A stretch of DNA of 7,131 bases from Clostridia bacterium (GTDB lineage: Bacteria; Bacillota; Clostridia; Oscillospirales; CAG-272): positions 1-7,131 of the forward strand of contig JAFQWT010000009.1 of NCBI GenBank assembly GCA_017407375.1. The letters are read 5' to 3'. Below, piece after piece: positions 1-7,131 of this stretch; the first letter of the stretch is position 1, and each line of letters begins with the position of its first letter. Under the pieces are notes generated by a model, which saw only the letters and a list, made by a program, of their open reading frames with translations, made no database searches and was not told where the DNA came from. The position numbers and the translations under genes are program-made.

Positions 1-309
1 ACGGCCAAACATTAAAAAGACACGCCGGGGATACTGCGGCTCGGTATAAGCCGCGGGGGCCTTGGTGGAAAAATAGTAGATCGCCTCGCCCTCATTTTTC
101 CGAAAGAACTCGTCCTCGTTTTCATAAAAGGTGATGTCGAGGTATTGCCAGTAGTCAAGCCCTGCGCGCTTCAGCTTTTTATCGTCGATCTCAAACCCGA
201 GGGGCTTGATGAGATGGAGCGCCGCCCCCGTGGCCGCGCAGGTCCTTGCGATGTTCCCCGTGTTCTGGGGGATCTCCGGGCAGTGTAAAACGATATTGAT
301 GTCCTTCAT
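1..309 (-). CDS. trmL: tRNA (cytidine(34)-2'-O)-methyltransferase TrmL, 5' part (3' end beyond window)
   Basis: SPOUT-class, SAM-dependent enzyme of the TrmL/CspR family, which 2'-O-methylates the wobble base (C34 or cmnm5U34) of tRNA-Leu isoacceptors in the cytoplasm. I translated 103 codons from the ATG at 309-307; the reading frame is open to the window edge. The N-terminus carries the family signature HCPEIPQNTGNIARTCAATG (residues 9-28), then PLGFEIDDKKLKRAGLDYW (36-54), and the visible part ends at LMFGR, just before the conserved Glu and Gly-rich loop that leads into the SAM-binding trefoil knot. Family members are about 155-160 aa, so roughly one third is missing, including the cofactor site. 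Start choice: AAGGAG at 323-318 lies 8 nt upstream of the ATG. It is transcribed divergently from secA from its own promoter. The family call is very safe; substrate specificity is inferred from the family. Confidence 0.95.
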   Translation of the reverse strand, partial: MKDINIVLHCPEIPQNTGNIARTCAATGAALHLIKPLGFEIDDKKLKRAGLDYWQYLDITFYENEDEFFRKNEGEAIYYFSTKAPAAYTEPQYPRRVFLMFGR

Positions 310-344
310 TCCGTCTTCTCCTTCAGTATGGCTCGCTATCTTCT

Positions 345-372
345 ATTTTATAATTATTTTATGAATTGTCAA
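345..372 (-). promoter_or_regulatory. sigma-A type promoter for trmL
   Basis: On the minus strand a perfect -35 box TTGACA (372-367) is followed after 16 nt by TAAAAT (350-345), one mismatch from the consensus -10. Transcription would start near 338, giving a leader of about 29 nt that includes the AAGGAG ribosome binding site of trmL. The region is markedly AT-rich against the GC-rich genes around it. Predicted from sequence only. Confidence 0.75.
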
Positions 373-380
373 TAAACTTT

Positions 381-392
381 CACATGAATGTG
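381..392. repeat. 12-bp palindrome between the divergent promoters, possible operator
   Basis: CACAT-GA-ATGTG is a perfect inverted repeat of 5-bp arms with a 2-bp centre. It lies between the trmL -35 box (367-372) and the secA -35 zone (about 393-398), where a bound dimeric regulator could affect both promoters. The flanking bases do not extend the symmetry. A palindrome this short can occur by chance, so the operator role is a guess from position. Confidence 0.3.
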
Positions 393-421
393 TGGTTTTT
401 TCTTACTACCTATGCTATAAT
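393..421 (+). promoter_or_regulatory. extended -10 promoter for the secA operon
   Basis: A perfect -10 box TATAAT at 416-421 is preceded by TGC (413-415), giving the extended -10 form TGNTATAAT. At the standard 17-nt spacing the -35 position (393-398, GTGGTT) is poor, which is usual when an extended -10 is present. Transcription would start around 427-428, leaving a secA leader of about 67 nt. No other promoter-like sequence is evident before the next three plus-strand genes, so this probably drives the whole unit. Confidence 0.7.
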
Positions 422-438
422 ATACAAGTATAACTCTC

Positions 439-455
439 TGCGGCCCTCGGCCGCG
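439..455 (+). promoter_or_regulatory. GC-rich hairpin in the secA leader
   Basis: GCGGCC (440-445) and GGCCGC (449-454) are exact inverted repeats around CTC, extended by one G-U pair (439/455). The hairpin starts about 12 nt after the predicted transcription start. It is followed by GCTTTAAAAACA rather than a U-run, so it is not an intrinsic terminator. It leaves an A-rich single-stranded stretch (456-467) just ahead of the Shine-Dalgarno, which may protect the mRNA 5' end or shape a ribosome standby site. Confidence 0.5.
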
Positions 456-467
456 CTTTAAAAACAA

Positions 468-494
468 AAGGAGGGTGCCTCGGCACCGCACGCT
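468..494 (+). promoter_or_regulatory. secA ribosome binding site with a hairpin in its spacer
   Basis: A near-perfect Shine-Dalgarno AAGGAGG (468-474) stands unusually far from the secA ATG at 495: AAGGAG ends at 473, leaving 21 nt. The spacer holds a perfect inverted repeat, GGTGCC (474-479) TC GGCACC (482-487), which in RNA would fold as a 5-bp stem closed by a CUCG tetraloop. With the hairpin folded, the effective distance from AAGGAG to the ATG is 7 nt (488-494), within the preferred range. No alternative in-frame start codon lies nearer the Shine-Dalgarno. The repeat and the distances are seen directly; the role of folding is inferred. Confidence 0.65.
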
Positions 495-3242
<2,748 letters not shown>

Positions 3243-3253
3243 CGGAGTAGGAT

Positions 3254-3955
3254 ATGGGCTTTGGAATCCTTGTTTTCGGATATCTCATAAATCTGAATAC
3301 TCTCGTATATCCGGGGTTCACAAAGATCCTTGGCTATCTTGTCATGCTCCTTGCCACAACGCGCCTTGCCGTTTACAACCGCCCCCTGCGGAGCGCCCAT
3401 CATCTCCTTATCCCCACGGCGGTCCTGGGAGGGGGCTACCTCCTTTTGGAGATGGCGCGCCTTTTTTCCCTCCTTCCCAAAAACGAGGAGGAGCTGTTAT
3501 TCCGCCTTATTCCCCTGGCGTTGTATGCCCTTGAGCTTGTTTTCTTCTATCTTCTCTTCCGCGGCCTGCAGGCGCTGGCCGCAGAGACCGAGGTGCGCCT
3601 TCTGGAGGTACAGGCCTTCCGCAACCGCATTTTTACCACGGTCTATTACGTTCTTTTCCTGGCCGGACAGTTCAATTACGGTGAAAGCTCCGCCGTCTTT
3701 CTTGTCCGCTACAACATCGTCGTTCTTCTTCTGGGAATCGTCATTGGATTTCTCAACCTTAAGATGATCTACAATTTCTATATGTGGATCTGCCTGCCCG
3801 AGGACCTCAGCATGGAAACGGGAGGTCTCTCGATCCCCGGGCTCCGCCGCCTGAATGCGAAATTTGACGAACTACAGGAAAAAGGCGCCCGCGACATGGC
3901 CGAGCAGCGGCGCTACCGTGCCGAAAGGAAAAAGAAAAGAAAGGACAAAAAGTGA
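3254..3955 (+). CDS. polytopic membrane protein of unknown function (233 aa), N-half paralogue of the next gene
   Basis: I do not recognise a named family. Hydrophobic stretches at about 5-17, 21-40, 50-70, 82-105, 124-140 and 150-172 suggest five or six membrane segments, followed by a hydrophilic tail (about 180-233) with a probable helix (196-222) and a strongly basic end (RRYRAERKKKRKDKK), so the C-terminus is likely cytoplasmic. No catalytic motif or signal peptidase site is visible. Several stretches match the following protein in the same order: INLN/GYLVMLLATTRLA near the N-terminus, LELVFFYLLFRGLQ (93-106) and LGIVIGFLN (160-168). The ATG lies 11 nt after the secA stop with CGGAG at 3243-3247, 6 nt upstream, so it is probably cotranslated with secA. 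A role linked to secretion or the envelope is possible from position only. Confidence 0.85.
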   Translation: MGFGILVFGYLINLNTLVYPGFTKILGYLVMLLATTRLAVYNRPLRSAHHLLIPTAVLGGGYLLLEMARLFSLLPKNEEELLFRLIPLALYALELVFFYLLFRGLQALAAETEVRLLEVQAFRNRIFTTVYYVLFLAGQFNYGESSAVFLVRYNIVVLLLGIVIGFLNLKMIYNFYMWICLPEDLSMETGGLSIPGLRRLNAKFDELQEKGARDMAEQRRYRAERKKKRKDKK

Positions 3956-5385
3956 TGTCAAAGCGCAAGGTATTTCCCGCGGCTGCCCTTTCGGTGGCGG
4001 CGTGCTTCCTTTTTAACCCCAACGTCTCCACTGTGGACGTCTTGCCCGATTTCATCGGCTATCTCTTTATCCTCTACGCCCTTAGGCATCTTGTTTCCTT
4101 TGTCCCCTACATGGCAGCGGCGGCCGATGCCTTCCGCAAGCTCTTTTACATTACTCTCCTGAAGCTCCCCGCGCTGTTCCTGATGCTTACGCTCGCCTCG
4201 GAGCGTGTGACGATCACGCTCTTTTCCCTGGTGTTTGCCATTTTGGAGCTTGTCTTCCTCTACCCCGCCTTTCAAAATCTATTTGAGGGGCTCTTCTATC
4301 TTGGGGAGCGCTTTGACTGCCCCGCGGCCCTCCGTGCCGAGCGCCTGCGCGGCGGTGTGGACAGCATCCGCACAATGACCTTCCTCTTCATCACGGCGAA
4401 GGCCGTCCTCTCCACCCTCCCCGATTTTGCCTTCCTCCCGAGCTATGACCCCCTGACGGGCAAGGGCTTTACCGTCACCACCACGCAGTACGTATTTCTC
4501 CTTTCGATCGCCTTTGTGCTTTGCCTCATTCTCGGCATCGTTTGGCTGGGCTACACGCTACCCTACTTCAATTCCCTGGCAAGGGACAAGGGGGTAAAGG
4601 ACCTCGTCTCTCCCTACTGCGAGGATCTGCCCCAGCGGGAGAGCCGCCGCCTGCGCCTTTCGCTCCCCTTCTTCCTCTTTGCCGCCGCCGTTGTCTTTTC
4701 GGTGGACCTTGTGTTTGACAACACCCCTGTCCCCCCAACCTACCTCGGTGCCGGACTCTTTCTCGCCCTTGCGGTCCTCCTTTTCTTTACCACAGAAAAG
4801 CGGAGGATCCCCATGCTTTCCGTGACGGCTTCCTATTTTGTCACGACGATCCTCTTTACCCATTTCCGCAGCCGCTTCTTTGCCACCTTCACCTTGGCCG
4901 ACCTCACCCGTTTCCCTATGGGCTATTATCAAAACCCCGAGGCGGCCGCGGCCTACCTGCCCGTCCTTTTGCTTTCGGCACTTTCCGAGCTTTTGTTTCT
5001 TGCCTGCTTCATCCTTTTGGGTCTTGCGCTTATCGACCTTGGGCAAAAGGGCAAGCCCACCCTATCCCCCGATACCTACGAGGGACGCCAGCAGGCACGG
5101 GAGGGACAGGAGGAAAGAAAAAAGAACGTCCTCTGCCTTGTGTTTGCCGTCCTCAGCGCTCTTACCTCCTTTGCCTACACCCTGCTCTCGCAGTATAACG
5201 AGCGCGTGGATATGCAGCCGGGGTACGGCGGCACCGCCTTTTACATTCCCCTTTTTGCGGGCTTCTGGATCCTCCCCCTCGTCTTTTCCGCCGCGCTGGC
5301 CGTAGACACGGTGCTCCTGGCCTCCGCACGCACCAAGCGCCTTTGGAGGGAGCATGAGGCCACCCCGCCCGACTACGACGTTTGA
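3955..5385 (+). CDS. polytopic membrane protein of unknown function (476 aa)
   Basis: Not assignable to a named family. Likely membrane segments at about 8-22, 32-50, 64-82, 87-110, 140-160, 178-202, 236-254, 264-280, 288-304, 335-362, 391-411 and 427-457, that is ten to twelve, with a charged linker at 363-390 (many Gln, Glu, Arg, Lys). The N-terminal part has the pattern FNPNVSTVDVLPDFIGYLF (20-38), which I associate loosely with uncharacterised clostridial membrane proteins, and LELVFLYPAFQNLF (97-110). Residues 1 to about 215 parallel the whole of the preceding protein; the C-terminal half is extra. No transporter or enzyme signature is visible. Start: the tandem GTGATG offers GTG at 3952 or ATG at 3955; I chose the ATG, which overlaps the preceding stop as TGATG and lies 9 nt after AAAGGA (3940-3945). 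The overlap implies translational coupling. Confidence 0.87.
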   Translation: MSKRKVFPAAALSVAACFLFNPNVSTVDVLPDFIGYLFILYALRHLVSFVPYMAAAADAFRKLFYITLLKLPALFLMLTLASERVTITLFSLVFAILELVFLYPAFQNLFEGLFYLGERFDCPAALRAERLRGGVDSIRTMTFLFITAKAVLSTLPDFAFLPSYDPLTGKGFTVTTTQYVFLLSIAFVLCLILGIVWLGYTLPYFNSLARDKGVKDLVSPYCEDLPQRESRRLRLSLPFFLFAAAVVFSVDLVFDNTPVPPTYLGAGLFLALAVLLFFTTEKRRIPMLSVTASYFVTTILFTHFRSRFFATFTLADLTRFPMGYYQNPEAAAAYLPVLLLSALSELLFLACFILLGLALIDLGQKGKPTLSPDTYEGRQQAREGQEERKKNVLCLVFAVLSALTSFAYTLLSQYNERVDMQPGYGGTAFYIPLFAGFWILPLVFSAALAVDTVLLASARTKRLWREHEATPPDYDV

Positions 5386-5404
5386 TTTCCGAAAGGAGCC
5401 CTAT

Positions 5405-6385
5405 ATGAAGACCACAAGCTTTGGATACCTTGCCGACGGCACCGAGATCCTGCAATACACCTTAAGGAGTGACTCCTGCGAGGTCCGCATTTTAACCCTT
5501 GGCGGCATCATCACCGACTATATCTTTCAGGGGCGCAATATCGTTTGCGGCTTTGACACCCTTGAGGATTACCTGACCGACACGACCTACCAGGGTGCCC
5601 TTGTCGGACGGTATGCCAACCGCATAGCCGCGGCGCGCTTTGACCTGAACGGTAAGACCTACCACGTCACCGCCAATGAGGGAGAAAACAGTCTCCACGG
5701 CGGGGCGCTCGGCTTTTCCCGCCGCGTTTTTGACGTTGTGCGCGCCAAGGACACCGAGCTTTGTCTCTCGCTTTTCAGCCCCGACGGAGAGGAGGGGTAC
5801 CCCGGCAACCTTTCCCTTCGGGTGACCTACACGCTGGACGGCGCCTCGCTTTCCATCCGTTACGTAGCCACGACCGATGCCGATACCCCCCTGAGTCTTA
5901 CCAACCACGCCTATTTCAACCTCGGCGGTGTCGGTACCCCGGTCCTTGACTGCCGCGCGACGGTCCTGGCCGACCGCTATACCGCCGTCGATAACGCCCT
6001 GATCCCCACGGGGGAGCGTCCCCTTGTGGAGGGGACCGAATTCGACCTCCGTTCCGGGAGGCGGATCGGAGATAAGCCGAGCGGCTTTGACAATAACTTC
6101 ATTCTCAAGAAGATCGCCGAGGACCACACTCCCTCCCTGGCGGCGATCGTGGAGAATGAGGAGCTCTCCCTCACGCTCTACACGACCCAACCCTGCTTAC
6201 AGCTGTACACCGCCTGCGCCATGGAGGGTGGCCCCGCCTTCCGCGGGGGGGTCCCCAAGAAAAAGCACACCGCCTTTTGCTTAGAATCGCAGTCCGAGCC
6301 GAACGGCCCGAACCGCGGCGAGGGGATCCTGCGTGCCGGAGAGACCTACGATCACACAACGGTCTATCACCTCGAAAGAAAATAA
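5405..6385 (+). CDS. galM: aldose 1-epimerase (galactose mutarotase), 326 aa
   Basis: Cytoplasmic enzyme that interconverts alpha and beta anomers of galactose, glucose and related sugars, feeding the Leloir pathway. Family signatures in order: GGIITDYIF (33-41), GRYANRI (68-74, substrate-binding Arg), NSLHGG with catalytic-region H98, TNHAYFNL with general-acid H168, D229 in GFDNNFIL, and general-base E294 in CLESQSEPNGPN. The usual GxDHxF box has Asn in place of His after D229; all residues that act in catalysis appear present. Length matches the roughly 340-aa family. Start: ATG at 5405 with AAAGGAG (5392-5398) 6 nt upstream; an in-frame ATG at 5354 would add 17 non-conserved residues overlapping the previous gene. 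It begins 19 nt after that gene and closes the unit with a terminator. No other sugar-pathway gene lies nearby, so its natural sugar is unclear. Confidence 0.95.
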   Translation: MKTTSFGYLADGTEILQYTLRSDSCEVRILTLGGIITDYIFQGRNIVCGFDTLEDYLTDTTYQGALVGRYANRIAAARFDLNGKTYHVTANEGENSLHGGALGFSRRVFDVVRAKDTELCLSLFSPDGEEGYPGNLSLRVTYTLDGASLSIRYVATTDADTPLSLTNHAYFNLGGVGTPVLDCRATVLADRYTAVDNALIPTGERPLVEGTEFDLRSGRRIGDKPSGFDNNFILKKIAEDHTPSLAAIVENEELSLTLYTTQPCLQLYTACAMEGGPAFRGGVPKKKHTAFCLESQSEPNGPNRGEGILRAGETYDHTTVYHLERK

Positions 6386-6420
6386 AAAAGAACCGATGCC
6401 CTTTGGCATCGGTTCTTTTT
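6385..6420. terminator. bidirectional intrinsic terminator between convergent units
   Basis: The stem core GAACCGATGCC (6390-6400) pairs perfectly with GGCATCGGTTC (6405-6415) around the loop CTTT. An A5 run before it and a T5 run after it (to 6420) extend the symmetry to 16 bp, so either strand's transcript ends in a GC-rich hairpin plus U-run. It overlaps the last base of the galM stop (6385) and lies one base from the stop of the minus-strand microprotein gene (6422), so it serves both converging units. Confidence 0.95.
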
Positions 6421-6421
6421 C

Positions 6422-6514
6422 TCAAAGGATCGAGTAAAGGATCGCCGTGGCGGCGCCACCGACCATCAGAATGGCAAGCACCAGGGCCATAATGCGGACA
6501 AACTTCTGATTCAT
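6422..6514 (-). CDS. 30-aa single-pass membrane microprotein downstream of the MreB-like gene
   Basis: A short ORF encoding 30 residues, beginning MNQKFVRIMALVLAILMVGG and ending AATAILYSIL. A short basic N-terminus (K4, R7) precedes an uninterrupted hydrophobic stretch (8-30), which predicts one membrane helix with the N-terminus inside. The small-residue patch GGAATA (19-24) would suit helix packing. Support as a real gene: AGAGGA ending 6 nt before the ATG; only 3 nt between the upstream MreB-like stop (6520-6518) and this ATG (6514-6512); and a terminator starting one base after its stop. Its architecture recalls tiny Firmicutes membrane proteins such as Listeria Prli42 (stressosome anchor) and DUF4044-type peptides, but I see no specific match and assign no function. 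A degraded signal peptide is the main alternative. Confidence 0.75.
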   Translation of the reverse strand: MNQKFVRIMALVLAILMVGGAATAILYSIL

Positions 6515-6517
6515 AAC

Positions 6518-7131
6518 TTATCCTCTCTGCGGCTCTGCCGCCATTTTCATAACGTAGCGTGAAATGTTCAGGGTCCCTGCCGTCTTTGGCTCGGCAACGC
6601 TTTCAAGGAGGGCGGAAAGCCCCCGCGCCACCGTATTGGCAGGGTCGGAAAGACGGGTAACGACAACACCCGTAACACCGCTTATCATCTTATCGATCCC
6701 GTCAAGGAGGCATCCGCCTCCCGAAAGCAGGATCCCCGTGTCAAACACGGCATTGACACAGTCGGGCGGGATCTTGGTGATGGCATCACAGACCCCCTCG
6801 ATGAGGGCGGCCATCGGCTCCTCAAGCGCCGCAAACATCTCCTCCGAGGAGATGCGCACGGTGCAGTAATCGCCATTGGTCACGTCTCTGCCGCGGACGT
6901 CAAGGCATTTTTTCTCATTGCCGCCCCACACGGTGCCGACCTTGATCTTCACCTGCTCTGCCGTTTCCTCGGAGATCTTGACCTTGTGCTTATCGTAAAG
7001 ATACCGCGCTACCGCAAGGTCGAAGTTCTTCCCTGCCGCCGCTATGGTCCTTTTGTAGAAGATCCTGCCGTGGCACACGGTGAGAATGTCGGTACGGAAG
7101 GCGCCGATGTCCACAATGACAGCGCTCTGGG
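6518..7131 (-). CDS. MreB/Mbl-like actin-family protein, C-terminal part (5' end beyond window), altered phosphate motif
   Basis: MreB homologues are bacterial actins that form membrane-bound filaments guiding cell-wall synthesis. The frame is open to the window edge, so the N-terminal domain is missing; about 204 codons are visible. Matches to MreB/Mbl in order: VIVDIGAFRTDI (phosphate-2 motif, 7120-7085), AAGKNFDLAVARY, KISEETAEQVKIKVGTVW, LDVRGRDVTNG, IPPDCVNAVFDTGILLSGGG and CLLDGIDKMI (adenosine motif, around 6745-6690), then VARGLSALLESV and a tail of about 25 residues ending in EPQRG. Odd features: DIGGGTTDI of normal MreB is DIGAFRTDI, losing the phosphate-binding glycines, and AGD of the following strand is AGK. 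A first methionine-like GTG at 7114 is internal, not the start. A 30-aa membrane peptide gene follows after 3 nt. Family membership is secure; whether it binds ATP or polymerises is doubtful. No symbol is given because it may be a paralogue rather than MreB itself. Confidence 0.9.
   Translation of the reverse strand, partial: QSAVIVDIGAFRTDILTVCHGRIFYKRTIAAAGKNFDLAVARYLYDKHKVKISEETAEQVKIKVGTVWGGNEKKCLDVRGRDVTNGDYCTVRISSEEMFAALEEPMAALIEGVCDAITKIPPDCVNAVFDTGILLSGGGCLLDGIDKMISGVTGVVVTRLSDPANTVARGLSALLESVAEPKTAGTLNISRYVMKMAAEPQRG

Noticed and set aside
366..371. TTGTCA as the -35 box of the secA promoter
   Set aside because: It is 44 nt from the TATAAT at 416-421, far outside the permitted spacing; on the other strand the overlapping TTGACA fits the trmL promoter.
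439..460. Leader hairpin as a transcription attenuator of secA
   Set aside because: Only three T residues follow the stem, then an A-rich run; no competing antiterminator pairing is evident.
3952..3954. GTG start for the 476-aa membrane protein
   Set aside because: The adjacent ATG at 3955 is the stronger codon with better spacing (9 nt) and gives the common TGATG overlap; the difference is only one residue.
5354..5404. Longer N-terminus for GalM from the upstream in-frame ATG
   Set aside because: It would overlap the preceding gene by 32 nt and add 17 residues unlike the family; the ATG at 5405 has a good AAAGGAG at 6 nt.
5492..6190. Minus-strand open frame (232 codons) opposite galM
   Set aside because: Antisense shadow of a fully conserved GalM; the product resembles no family and has no coherent start context.
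7112..7114. GTG as the true start of the MreB-like gene, giving a 198-aa protein
   Set aside because: The frame continues upstream as QSAVI into the conserved VDIG strand, so this is an internal valine of a gene cut by the window edge.

Overview
The window looks like chromosomal DNA of a GC-rich member of the Clostridia (Firmicutes). This rests on the long SecA with a clostridial-type insertion and C-terminal zinc motif, the strong AAGGAG-type ribosome binding sites, very tight gene packing and the MreB homologue. The lineage is inferred from recognisable protein families, not from a search. There are no RNA genes, CRISPR arrays, insertion sequences or other mobile signatures that I can see.

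Layout. Positions 1-309 (minus) hold the 5' two-thirds of trmL, a tRNA wobble-base 2'-O-methyltransferase, cut by the window edge. An AT-rich divergent control region (310-494) carries a near-consensus trmL promoter, an extended -10 promoter for secA, a 12-bp palindrome between them and a structured secA leader. Positions 495-3242 (plus) encode SecA, the preprotein translocase ATPase. Two polytopic membrane proteins of unknown function follow, 11 nt downstream and then with a 1-nt overlap. A gene for aldose 1-epimerase (galM) starts 19 nt further on. The four plus-strand genes read as one transcription unit, closed by a strong hairpin terminator at 6385-6420.

From the other side, on the minus strand, comes an MreB-like actin-family gene, cut at its 5' end by the window edge. 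Three nt after its stop is an unlisted 30-codon ORF for a single-pass membrane microprotein, which ends one base from the shared, bidirectional terminator.

Most interesting points: (i) the MreB homologue has lost the glycines of its second phosphate-binding motif (DIGGGTTD-type is DIGAFRTD here) and is tightly coupled to the 30-aa membrane peptide; (ii) the two unknown membrane proteins seem to be diverged paralogues, the first matching the N-terminal half of the second; (iii) the secA Shine-Dalgarno lies 21 nt from its ATG, but a perfect hairpin in the spacer would bring it to 7 nt, suggesting structure-dependent translation of secA. I did not find a clear-cut new defence or mobile system.
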